Shown: in pieces, positions 18,001 to 25,479 of the stretch
How the letters are laid out: each line of letters opens with the position of its first letter
How positions within the stretch are numbered: position 1 is the stretch's first letter
Source: Methanovulcanius yangii
GTDB taxonomy: Archaea; Halobacteriota; Methanomicrobia; Methanomicrobiales; Methanomicrobiaceae
Length of the DNA: 64,000 nucleotides
Assembly (NCBI RefSeq): GCF_018687785.1
Contig: NZ_LTBL01000001.1
Location: 611,780-675,779 of the forward strand
Reading direction: 5' to 3'
Position numbers and translations under genes: made by a program
The notes under the pieces: generated by a model
The model's database searches: none
The model's input: the letters and a program-made list of their open reading frames with translations, nothing else
What the model was told of the DNA's origin: nothing

Positions 18001-20385
18001 CACTGCAAGGGCCACCTCGTCAGAGAAGGTCCTCCTGAAGATGACTACAATGTGAGCCTTCTCAATCATGATTTCACCATGCTCATTGCACGCGAACACA
18101 CCGCACAGGTCCCATCGGATGAGCGCCAAGAGATCGAACAGTCATTCAAGGATAAAAATGGCACAATTAACTGTCTGGTTGCAACTCCCACTCTCGAACT
18201 CGGTATTGATGTGGGCGAGCTGGACATGGTACTGATGAGGAACGTACCACCCCTCCCCTCAAATTACTGGCAACGGGCGGGCCGTGCCGGGCGCAGACAC
18301 CGGATGGCCGTAATATTCACATATTCGTTAAAAAAGCCCCATGATGAATATTTCTTTGAAGATCCCATGCGGCTTTTAGGGGGCACAATATATCCTCCTC
18401 ATATTAACCTGAAAAATCCGGTGATGATTAGAAAGCATGTTCATTCAGCAATTATATCCGAGATCATCCTTACCGAGATGCATGCAGACCAAGGAAAGGC
18501 AGCGAAGATAAAGGCTATCCGAGAGACGTGCCTGCCTCCGTACATATCCGGATATCTCTTTGAACCCAGTCGTCTGATAAGGCAAACTCCCCCTGATCTT
18601 ACTTCCCTCGAAGGTCTAATTACTCAACTCAACCCGAAGATTTGCACCAGAATCCAGCAGGTATTTTCAGAGAACTGGCCTGAAGATTCAATTGATGAGG
18701 TTCAATCTGAAATTCTTAGCGACTATGTGAATTCCTTTGTCAATGATCTTCGGTCCCATATCGCTTTGATACATAAACGATTGCTCTGGGCGAAAAAGAC
18801 ACGTGATTCCTTAACCGAAAAAGAACGAAACGTCTCACAACTCGATGAAATGGACTCTCGCCTTCTGAACCGTTGCAGAGATTACATCCTTGGTCTTGGA
18901 GAAAAAAAGCTTGATAACTATACCCTGAACGTTCTTGCGAACAGCGGTTTTCTTCCCGGCTATGCCCTCCATCCTGGATCTGTGACGGGTATTGCATCCG
19001 AATCCTTCTCCTACGGATGGAAGAAATACATGTTTGAGCTATCACGACCGGAATCGCTTGCAATACGTGAATTTGTTCCAGGAAATCTCCTCTATGCAAA
19101 TGGCGGGAAATATAGGGCAATATGGTATCATCTGCCATTTGGTGAGAAGGGGATAGATCCGGACCGATATGTCGTGGATCTCGCAACTATGCGGGTTTTC
19201 CTCGGCCAGTCAGGCGCAGATGGTTATGCAAATAATGAAGAGATCACAGTACCTGGGGTAGCCATTTGCGATACTGAGCTTGGTTTTGTATCACTGGTCT
19301 CCGATGAAGAACAGAACCGGTTTAAAATGCCGGTTGTTATGGGAGGAATCATTCAGCGGAATCACCGGGGTATTGATCATTATGCGGCTGGTGAACGCGA
19401 ATTCTCACATCGCCATGGGCAGGATGTTCGACTCATCAACCTCGGACCATCCGATAAAGTGCGTGAAGGGCAATTGGGGTACCCTCTCTGTCTTGTTTGT
19501 GGAGCCTCCCGCTCTCCCTATGCCTCAAATACTGAGTTGGAAAATTTTTATGAGTTCCATGAAACTAAATGTGGTAAAAAACCCGAACTGTTTTGTTTCA
19601 GTGCAGACGCAAGAGTAGATGGATTTCTTTTCGAGCGATGCGAAACCAGATCTGATGCCATCAACCTCGCTGAGGGATTGAAAATTGCTGCAAATGTCTC
19701 TCTCGAGATGGAACCTGATGATCTTGAGTTCATTATACTCATGCATGATGAAGAACAGGCAGATGTATTCCTTTATGATCCCATGCCGGGAGGTTCTGGC
19801 ATTCTTGATCAGATAATCGATCAATGGGACCATATCATTGAACGCGGGATATATTCTCTCAACAGCTGTACGAACAACTGTGAAACGGCCTGCTATGAAT
19901 GTATGAAATCCTATGGGAACATGCAGAATCATGAACTTTTAAACCGGATGCGTGCAGCCCAACTACTTAATTCAATAAAATCACCTCTTAAAAAGACTTC
20001 ATCCGTCCCATCAGTTGAAGAGGAGCAGGCCTCAGAAGGTGAATCCACAAACACTGCAGAAATGCGACTTTCGGCATTAATGCAGGAATATGGTTTACCT
20101 CCCTTTGATCGTCAGAAAGAAATCCAGTTGCCACAGGTAAACATCACTACTACACCAGACTTTTATTATGAGTCTCTGGACAACAGTGTTCGTATAGCGA
20201 TCTATCTTGACGGTCTTTCAAGATTTATTCATGGGGATCCGGAAATTCAGAGGAAAGACCAGTTTATTCGGACTGTTTTGAGATCAAATGGGTATATAGT
20301 GGTTGAAATTTCAGCCACGGCACTTGATGATCCTGAGATGATGAAGTATAAGTTGATGGAAATCGGAATTGCCCTTGAAAATTAA
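15052..20385 (+). CDS. giant DEAD/DEAH helicase with DUF1998 and C-terminal nuclease-like domain (DrmA-DrmB fusion or DruE-like)
   Basis: 1777 residues. Motifs: Walker A GTGSGKT 111-117, DEAH 265-268, SAT near 302, motif V ATPTLELGID from about 1044 and motif VI QRAGRAGR at 1074-1081. Zinc-binding pairs lie at C520/C523, C595/C598, C609/C612 and C633/C636. The DUF1998 signature has four cysteines at 1606, 1610, 1614 and 1617. The last ~110 residues contain P1702-D1703 and D1720 in a YLDG strand, resembling Vsr/DUF559 PD-(D/E)xK nucleases. DISARM normally splits helicase (DrmA) and DUF1998 (DrmB) into two proteins; a single chain is typical of Druantia DruE and of MrfA. A TTTTAT element at 15021-15026 suggests its own near-leaderless promoter. 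The 242-base gap before it holds only short open frames. Confidence 0.75.
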   Translation: MTLNPILFASEIKKQHFRYQVTAFPLSDPDLSAQAEKMLSGEQSVGSELLKGPYISLSRPFAEGALLEDLVREGRLHPGVAHVAEHPRMFAHQENVFDAISEGNHCLVSTGTGSGKTESFLYPIIDHCFRLKDEQVPPGIVAVIVYPMNALAIDQLERLRGLLAGTGITFGMYVGSTKRKNSDVANVERMQKGEGREAYSRYYGKYGNHKNLIVIPHEEKISVEEMHEEPPRILLTNINQLEYLLTRPSDLKMIENSLLKFLVLDEAHTYTGSRGAEVALLIRRLRAFADTTADEVLCIGTSATIVDTKKKTTAPAKFFHRLFGVDPKLVTFVEEKYIGTSYPHDTFHTKPIGSAAPAFFEYTLDAIDGPGDPAAVSGILRKLGLPELSNEKSWKEELYETLLHSDIIPEIEASLSSPKNLWGATHDIWNVLKRPIPREEEAAELLTWLALGATAEKDNHPLLRPQVHFFIRGLAGTVGILGEPVESETPVNIYFSHAKAEKLNPNPRLQTTGIFPVVSCKKCGQHYFEIAVDEIGEEEKLHGGISEGENVYWPPAKENEGIKLTFTNRFVSEAEADDEDVADKLAKKRQEAYICRFCGTIHLKSSEQCLYCHVQQPVVPIYVLNKHGIIAKCPVCLFGAPSSKQSALRALSAVQVADIHILAQSMINAENAENRKLILFADNRQDAAFQAAWMSDHARRYRFRHLLFEIISKAEIPVAIGDLVETLTALFKMNPDLGRAVATEVYERGIEESYSSRTEESMKKYLRISILRELTTSFSQRDSLETWGKIGIAYFGLEESNPTIESFAARYQMSTEDAVNLLGSLCDYLRRSRILWDEKEPIYSHWWHRGMPEIQRKFIPYFDFPPKGVKIHRETVDKQQYVAGLTSSRGRTTVYDFIKKIGIDEEHIDQCIEDVWNILTRDLGILIPVTLTSQKGKPLPGATGVYQVDARKIGILPQNERYRCVVCNRIHSKMTPNERCMKIHCKGHLVREGPPEDDYNVSLLNHDFTMLIAREHTAQVPSDERQEIEQSFKDKNGTINCLVATPTLELGIDVGELDMVLMRNVPPLPSNYWQRAGRAGRRHRMAVIFTYSLKKPHDEYFFEDPMRLLGGTIYPPHINLKNPVMIRKHVHSAIISEIILTEMHADQGKAAKIKAIRETCLPPYISGYLFEPSRLIRQTPPDLTSLEGLITQLNPKICTRIQQVFSENWPEDSIDEVQSEILSDYVNSFVNDLRSHIALIHKRLLWAKKTRDSLTEKERNVSQLDEMDSRLLNRCRDYILGLGEKKLDNYTLNVLANSGFLPGYALHPGSVTGIASESFSYGWKKYMFELSRPESLAIREFVPGNLLYANGGKYRAIWYHLPFGEKGIDPDRYVVDLATMRVFLGQSGADGYANNEEITVPGVAICDTELGFVSLVSDEEQNRFKMPVVMGGIIQRNHRGIDHYAAGEREFSHRHGQDVRLINLGPSDKVREGQLGYPLCLVCGASRSPYASNTELENFYEFHETKCGKKPELFCFSADARVDGFLFERCETRSDAINLAEGLKIAANVSLEMEPDDLEFIILMHDEEQADVFLYDPMPGGSGILDQIIDQWDHIIERGIYSLNSCTNNCETACYECMKSYGNMQNHELLNRMRAAQLLNSIKSPLKKTSSVPSVEEEQASEGESTNTAEMRLSALMQEYGLPPFDRQKEIQLPQVNITTTPDFYYESLDNSVRIAIYLDGLSRFIHGDPEIQRKDQFIRTVLRSNGYIVVEISATALDDPEMMKYKLMEIGIALEN

Positions 20386-20539
20386 CTCAATTATTAGTTT
20401 TTTTCCTAGGGAAATATCTCCGGTCAATATATTGATTGTTGGTGAAGATAACCAAATATTGGACGAGCTACTTAACCTCAAATTTTCAGCTGACATCCGA
20501 TACTTCCTGCTCTCCCAGACATCTTCCGGAGAAGCCTAA
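20375..20539 (+). CDS. possible 54-residue small ORF after the helicase
   Basis: A frame starting at TTG 20375, inside the last codons of the helicase gene, runs to TAA at 20537-20539. The product is mixed and protein-like (a hydrophobic NILIVGED strand followed by an amphipathic helix). There is no ATG and no clear ribosome binding site. It could be a coupled small gene, a decayed remnant of a longer gene, or chance. No family recognised. Confidence 0.2.
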   Translation: MKINSIISFFPREISPVNILIVGEDNQILDELLNLKFSADIRYFLLSQTSSGEA

Positions 20540-20645
20540 TCATTTGAGATGGGGTTGACACTGGCTCCAAATTACATTAGAAGAAGAGAATATTTGATTT
20601 CTTGAAATAATTATTTGTAAACCCGTCTTTGATAAAATATTTCCC

Positions 20646-22517
20646 TCAGGGGTCAACATTCAGAACAATACCAGTCTTTGGAGAATCGCTTCGGCTAATC
20701 TCTGCAAATCTTCGGTTACAAATTTCAAATTTCTGGGTATCTCCACTAAAGAATTTTGTTCCTTCAATTTTTTGACCGAATCCATTAAGATATGTCTTAA
20801 CCGAATCTTGAATAATATACAACCCTGAGTATTGATGCATAGACCCACTCCAGACACGAGTTCTCAATGGGCTAGATCTAAAATTGTTAAGATCATCCTC
20901 AATTCTTGTTGGATCTGCGCCAGTCGATAGATAGGCAAGACCAAATAGATATTCAAATATGTCATACGTTTCGGAATATCCAATATCTCCAGGAATCAGG
21001 TGTTTTACAAGTTTGTGGCATATGAGATAGATATACCAAAAGAAATCTCCGGGGGCATTAAAGAATTCAGAATTTACTGTTTCCCAGAGATCATACCTTC
21101 CAAAAATTCGTGAAATATTGATTGATTCAAAATATGGTTTTTTATTCTCTGGAATATGGTATGGTTTAAAAATTTTGGGAGAAAATACTGCCTCTAAACT
21201 GTTAAAATGTTCAGTTCGAGTGGCGGCAATTCCAGTTGTATAGATTGTAATTAAGGCTGGTAACAGACGAAGATGATATAGGCATTCACCAAAATCCTGG
21301 GGGCATGAGAAATCTGTAATTATTGTTTTTTCTCCAGTAAATGGCTCATTGTGAGGAATATTGACCAACCTCTCAACTACATCATGGATTAGATAATCAT
21401 ACTTGTCGTCAAAATAGGCAAGGGTTGCCAGCATTGTAGCAAGAGGAGATGTTTTCTTTGTTAGAGAATATATTCGAGAATTTAAGTACTCAAGAGCATT
21501 GATGGTCCCATCAGGAAAATATACTTTCTGTGCAAGTTCTTCAAGTATAAATTCAGTTTGAGAATGGATTAACTGTGAAAGGGCAATATCTGGGCGAGGT
21601 TGCTGTAATGCATCTGTTACCCTCCTGATTGCAGCAGAAACGGTAAGGGGTTGCTTCTGTTCAATTGACCGAATACGCTCTACAATGGTATCTAGGCTGG
21701 TAAAAAATTGATCTGCGGAATCTATTTCGATTGGTATTGGCTTTATTGCGGAATTTAGATTTTCAGGAATATCTGAATCTGGACGCAGACACCAGAAAGT
21801 TGGATATCTGCGGTATTGTTGTGATGAAAGAATTTCTTGGAGCCCTGAATCATAATCTGCCGACCATCCACATACAATTAAACCGTATTCTTCACAAATT
21901 TTCTTGATATAATTCGAAATATCAGGTTCATAGGATTCCAAGTCTTCAGGTGTGAGCTTGAGCTCCAAATTTTCAAAATCTCCATTTACTTTCACAATAC
22001 GGCAGGTATCAGGAAAAATTGACATCATTTGTGGGTCGGATTGCGAATGAATAATTACAGGGCGGACACCTGTTTCTCTGATAGCATCTTCAAGTAAAGG
22101 GTCAAAATTTGTGGTAATTATAAGACTTACCATCTTCTCTTTTACTAACTTAGCAATCATTCTGTGCGCTATAGTTGTGTTTGATGGTAATGGATCGCCA
22201 TTATCGTCTGTTGGCAGAATTAATGGGATAAGTCTATCACGTCGGGTCTCCTCTACGATTCCCAACTTTTTCATGAGGTTATCAAAGGTAATTGGTCCAT
22301 CTACATTTTGTGAAAACCATTGAAAGCATACGTCTACATCGTCATTTCCTTCAATAGCCACTCCCCTCCCTTTTGCGATCTTCCTTATCATATCTGCAGC
22401 TACTTCTTTTCCACTAGGAAGACCTGCAGAAAGAGAGATCCCTGCTCCAAGAAATAGTGCATAACGTTTTGGCGATGCCTGCATCGCATATGCTACCGGT
22501 ATTACCGCATCGTCCAT
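20646..22517 (-). CDS. SIR2-domain protein, probable defence effector
   Basis: 623 residues from the ATG at 22517; a GTG at 22526 is the alternative, but the GAGGGTGG six bases before the ATG favours 22517. The N-terminal ~300 residues form a SIR2 fold: GAGIS at 24-28, TTNFD at 135-139 and a CGWS strand at 216-219. Stand-alone SIR2 proteins in defence islands usually degrade NAD+ on phage infection. Here the segment that normally reads HGD is V-N178-G-D, so the usual catalytic His is Asn. The C-terminal ~320 residues are alpha-helical and unassigned, perhaps a sensor. It converges on the DISARM-like operon. It may be a separate abortive-infection system or an accessory of the cassette. Confidence 0.75.
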   Translation of the reverse strand: MDDAVIPVAYAMQASPKRYALFLGAGISLSAGLPSGKEVAADMIRKIAKGRGVAIEGNDDVDVCFQWFSQNVDGPITFDNLMKKLGIVEETRRDRLIPLILPTDDNGDPLPSNTTIAHRMIAKLVKEKMVSLIITTNFDPLLEDAIRETGVRPVIIHSQSDPQMMSIFPDTCRIVKVNGDFENLELKLTPEDLESYEPDISNYIKKICEEYGLIVCGWSADYDSGLQEILSSQQYRRYPTFWCLRPDSDIPENLNSAIKPIPIEIDSADQFFTSLDTIVERIRSIEQKQPLTVSAAIRRVTDALQQPRPDIALSQLIHSQTEFILEELAQKVYFPDGTINALEYLNSRIYSLTKKTSPLATMLATLAYFDDKYDYLIHDVVERLVNIPHNEPFTGEKTIITDFSCPQDFGECLYHLRLLPALITIYTTGIAATRTEHFNSLEAVFSPKIFKPYHIPENKKPYFESINISRIFGRYDLWETVNSEFFNAPGDFFWYIYLICHKLVKHLIPGDIGYSETYDIFEYLFGLAYLSTGADPTRIEDDLNNFRSSPLRTRVWSGSMHQYSGLYIIQDSVKTYLNGFGQKIEGTKFFSGDTQKFEICNRRFAEISRSDSPKTGIVLNVDP

Positions 22518-22570
22518 ATTGGCCACCCTCTCATGAACAAATTATTCGATCTGAACTTTATCAGAGAATA

Positions 22571-22580
22571 ATTTATATAT
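22571..22580 (-). promoter_or_regulatory. TATA box of the SIR2 gene
   Basis: On the minus strand this reads ATATATAAAT, about 55 bases before the ATG at 22517, giving a leader of roughly 25-30 bases that includes the ribosome binding site. The SIR2 gene therefore appears to have its own promoter. Confidence 0.5.
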
Positions 22581-22593
22581 TCCTATTAATTAT

Positions 22594-22947
22594 TCAATCC
22601 ACAACCTCAAATTTCTCATTATCAAGAACCAGATATTTCGTTACCCAACCCCATTCCTTTAAAAATTCCAAGGCCCCAATGAAAAGGATCGGTTCTTCTT
22701 GGCAACACTTTGCATGTTCAATTAAGGGATTAAGGATATCCCGTCGTGGATTCAGGTAAACGTAGAAAGTCCGGTGGCCTATTTTAAAATCTCTGCGTAA
22801 AGCACGTTTTTTGCAGGTTCCCAGGTGGATTCTGAGTGCGTTTTGCTTTTTGAATTTGCGCCCGCAATAAATGCAGGTGAATTCCCCTTCGATATTTGAT
22901 GGCTTGACCAGTGGAAGACATTTTGGAAGATGGACTTTTTCCTGCAT
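22594..22947 (-). CDS. small C2HC zinc-finger protein
   Basis: 117 residues. A single classical-looking finger has C25, C28, H41 and C45 (CxxC-x12-HxxxC) followed by a basic stretch KKRALRRD. The C-terminal half is a small alpha/beta region rich in aromatic and hydrophobic residues. Such proteins in archaea are often DNA-binding or nucleic-acid-associated factors. A TATA element lies directly upstream (22966-22976). It is encoded on the same strand just before the SIR2 gene, so it could regulate it or partner it; that is inference. AT-rich like the rest of the island. Confidence 0.65.
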   Translation of the reverse strand: MQEKVHLPKCLPLVKPSNIEGEFTCIYCGRKFKKQNALRIHLGTCKKRALRRDFKIGHRTFYVYLNPRRDILNPLIEHAKCCQEEPILFIGALEFLKEWGWVTKYLVLDNEKFEVVD

Positions 22948-22965
22948 AACATGATCTTAATGTAT

Positions 22966-22976
22966 GAATATATAAC
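22966..22976 (-). promoter_or_regulatory. TATA box of the zinc-finger gene
   Basis: The minus strand reads GTTATATATTC about 20-30 bases before the ATG at 22947, suggesting a leaderless or nearly leaderless transcript. Confidence 0.45.
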
Positions 22977-23062
22977 AATTATTGACCCAATAGGGAAAGC
23001 TAAGAAAAACTTAGGGGTGTGGGTACCTCCCTCCCCTATATCCCCAGTTTCAAGGCTTTAAT

Positions 23063-23091
23063 GACATCGTAGCATCAAAGACGACATCGTA
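23063..23091. repeat. short direct repeat downstream of the integrase gene
   Basis: GACATCGTA occurs at 23063-23071 and again at 23083-23091, exactly 20 bases apart, in the 253-base non-coding gap between the zinc-finger gene and the 3' end of the tyrosine recombinase gene. A small inverted repeat (TTCCAT/ATGGAA, 23149-23170) follows. Iterated short sites next to a recombinase can be arm-type binding sites, but this is weak evidence. Confidence 0.3.
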
Positions 23092-23200
23092 TTATGCATA
23101 TGAGACGTTATACCCGCCCGGATACCACATAATTGAATGAAGGACTGCTTCCATATATTAAAAAATGGAATCAATGATACCAAAATGTACATTCGTCGGT

Positions 23201-24418
23201 CTACTCCGATTGCGATTGTACTCTGGCAATAGCTTCCTTAAAGATGGCCGCGCCGCCGGGCGATGCAAGAATCTCTTCAATCTTTTGTATTACTGCCTCA
23301 TGCGTCGCCTGTGCCTCTGCGCTCAACGCAAGACCACATCGGGAACAGTATTCGGTTCCAGGAGGATTGATCTGACCACATTGGTAACACTGAACCGGGG
23401 CTAAGGCGTCACTCTTGTCGGCTAACTCAGGGATATCCACTCCCGCCAGCCGGGCGAACTGACGTTCGACATCATCATCACTGAGATGCGTGTATGTCTT
23501 CAGCATACTGGTGTTGATATTTCCCCAAAATGTCAATGCGACATACACCGGATTATAGTTCTGGCGCAGGCAGTGCGTAATTCTGGAGTGCCGCAGAATG
23601 TGAGTACTCACTTTCCTCTCAATACCAGCATCCTTTGCGAATTGACGGAACGTTTTTGCAAAACTCTGGTAATAGAGCGGTTGGTTGTGCTTGTTCAGGA
23701 AGACAAAATTCTCCCCCTCGGGGTTACCGGGGTAAATCGATTTCCATTCTGCCAGATATTGTGCGTAGGCGATAATGGGAACTTTGCGTAGTTTTCCGGT
23801 CTTTCCATCAGTATAGATGCGTACCCTGCCTTCCATAAACCGGACATCTTTCCACTGCAACTGGCCAATCTCGTGAATCCTGAAACCGCCCTCATAGGCC
23901 ACACCCAGCAGGGCTTTATATTGTATGGAACGAGGCGTGTGAATGAGCTGCTGGACTTCCTCCTCGGTTAAGATGTCCTCTTCTGTTTTTGTCGTGTAGT
24001 TATAACGGGTGCATTTGATGTTCTTGATCTTGGCAATAGGAACATCAATTTTGTTATTCTCAATGAGCCAGAGATAGTAACGCTTGGTAACACGAATAAA
24101 ATCGGCGATGGTGTTCTGGGAATATTTGGTCCCATCCTCCTTTATTGCCACACGCAGCGATTCAATCCCTTCGTAGATATCGGAGAGAACAAGATCTTCT
24201 ACGGACGGAAGGAACCGATGGCACTGAACAAGGTTTGAGACCAGTTTGAAACGTCGCTGGGCCGAGAGGTTTGCCGTGACTGAAATCTCGGCAATAAATT
24301 CACGGATATAATTTGCATCTGCCGGTGTGAGGGTTCCGTTGTCCAGGGCATTTTGTATACTCCTCTTTTCATAGACCCGGTAGGTCTCCGGTTTTTTATG
24401 GAACCTCTCATTCCGCAT
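23201..24418 (-). CDS. tyrosine recombinase/integrase with C-terminal zinc ribbon
   Basis: 405 residues. An N-terminal SAM-like core-binding domain (about 1-150) precedes a catalytic domain with the integrase residues: Arg in GGFRIHEI, the box II HILRHSR, and the nucleophile Tyr in KTYTHL. After it comes a zinc ribbon, CYQCG...CSRCG, and a short helical tail. It catalyses strand exchange at att sites through a phosphotyrosine. Archaeal Xer-like integrases with such ribbons are common near integrated elements. It marks the right border of the accessory region: beyond it the sequence becomes GC-rich housekeeping DNA. A TATA box lies at 24441-24449. It could alternatively be the chromosomal XerA, though the ribbon and context favour an element-borne enzyme. 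Confidence 0.88.
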   Translation of the reverse strand: MRNERFHKKPETYRVYEKRSIQNALDNGTLTPADANYIREFIAEISVTANLSAQRRFKLVSNLVQCHRFLPSVEDLVLSDIYEGIESLRVAIKEDGTKYSQNTIADFIRVTKRYYLWLIENNKIDVPIAKIKNIKCTRYNYTTKTEEDILTEEEVQQLIHTPRSIQYKALLGVAYEGGFRIHEIGQLQWKDVRFMEGRVRIYTDGKTGKLRKVPIIAYAQYLAEWKSIYPGNPEGENFVFLNKHNQPLYYQSFAKTFRQFAKDAGIERKVSTHILRHSRITHCLRQNYNPVYVALTFWGNINTSMLKTYTHLSDDDVERQFARLAGVDIPELADKSDALAPVQCYQCGQINPPGTEYCSRCGLALSAEAQATHEAVIQKIEEILASPGGAAIFKEAIARVQSQSE

Positions 24419-24440
24419 ACTAGTTGATTGGCACCCGTCC

Positions 24441-24449
24441 TTTATATTG
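24441..24449 (-). promoter_or_regulatory. TATA box of the integrase gene
   Basis: The minus strand reads CAATATAAA about 25-30 bases before the ATG at 24418, consistent with a leaderless archaeal transcript. Confidence 0.5.
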
Positions 24450-24575
24450 TTGTTGTAGGGATTCGAGACATTACATCCTTATGCCCCATAGCAGCACTCT
24501 GTATTTTTTTTGATGATTCTATACGATAATCCACATATTGCATTTTTTTAAAATCAATACGCCTGCACGCACGGG

Positions 24576-25409
24576 CTACTGGCACACCAGCTTCTGCGCC
24601 CGGTCAACGATAACGATCATGTCCCGTTCCGGCAGGTCGGTCATCTCCGCCAGTTCTGCGGGAGAATAGGCCAGAAGCTGCCCCACCGTCACAATGCCCT
24701 CATACACCAGGTTCTTTCGCATCCGGGCGTTGACCCCCTTTATCAGAGTGATCGGACAGAGGGGTTTGGTGGTAACCATCGCGGCGATATTCTCGTCGGC
24801 CGGATGGTCCCAGCCGATATGCTTGATATCCCAGCAGGTGGCGTATCGTTTTGCATGGGCGGAGAGTTTTGTGTTGCTGACGATCATCGCCTTGTCTATC
24901 GTGAAGTGGTTTCTCCCCTCTTTGTATCCTTCCTGTACATCCTCGACGATCGCACGGGCGATACGCCCCTCGTCGAGTCCTGTCATCTTGTGATGATTGT
25001 GGTGATGCTTCACCTCGACGAAGTAGGTGATCCCGTCCTTTTTGGCAATCGCATCCACTTCATGCTCCCCGCACCGTCCCTGCAGAATTCTGCCTTCCTC
25101 CACCTCGTACCCGCTCCCGGCAAGGAGCGCCTGTACATAGAGTTCAAAATCCGGTTTCGGGCGAAACATCCCGATGGCACGCCGGACATTCGTCCGTTCC
25201 GCAACCGCGGGCTGATATTTCCGCCCGACCGTCCGGATGAGGCGGAGGATATCGCGGGTACGCATCCCGTCATAGAGATGCTTTTCTATCTCACTGACCA
25301 CTGTTTCGGCCTGATCTTCCGCTATACCGTAATTGCGGATGGTCCGCATCACCTTGTTTCTGTCATAGGCCTGCAGAGTCCCGTCGGCCTTGATCACCTG
25401 TTTTGTCAC
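24576..25409 (-). CDS. ATP-cone / Mrr-like nuclease / helix-hairpin-helix protein
   Basis: 277 residues in three parts. Residues 1-85 form an ATP-cone (KADGTLQAYDRNKVMRTI). Residues about 90-210 form a restriction-endonuclease fold of the Mrr_cat type, with EHEVDAIA followed by YFVEVKHH, the E-x-D...E-x-K pattern of an active PD-(D/E)xK nuclease. The final ~65 residues resemble a DNA-binding helix-hairpin-helix (LIKGVNARMRKNL, VGQLLAYSPAELAEMT). The combination suggests a nucleotide-responsive nuclease acting in DNA repair or restriction. It is monocistronic, next to but outside the AT-rich island, and its GC-rich codon use matches the core genome. Confidence 0.75.
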   Translation of the reverse strand: MTKQVIKADGTLQAYDRNKVMRTIRNYGIAEDQAETVVSEIEKHLYDGMRTRDILRLIRTVGRKYQPAVAERTNVRRAIGMFRPKPDFELYVQALLAGSGYEVEEGRILQGRCGEHEVDAIAKKDGITYFVEVKHHHNHHKMTGLDEGRIARAIVEDVQEGYKEGRNHFTIDKAMIVSNTKLSAHAKRYATCWDIKHIGWDHPADENIAAMVTTKPLCPITLIKGVNARMRKNLVYEGIVTVGQLLAYSPAELAEMTDLPERDMIVIVDRAQKLVCQ

Positions 25410-25479
25410 TGGACACCCTCACCCATCGGCGACGGAGGGGCAGGGACGAAGGATGGTTCCCCCGGCCGCCCGTCTCATA

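Noticed and set aside
6459-20385. BREX or plain type I restriction system
   Set aside because: No PglZ, BrxC or HsdR/HsdS features; the SNF2 helicase, adenine methylase and DUF1998 helicase set fits DISARM-like systems better.
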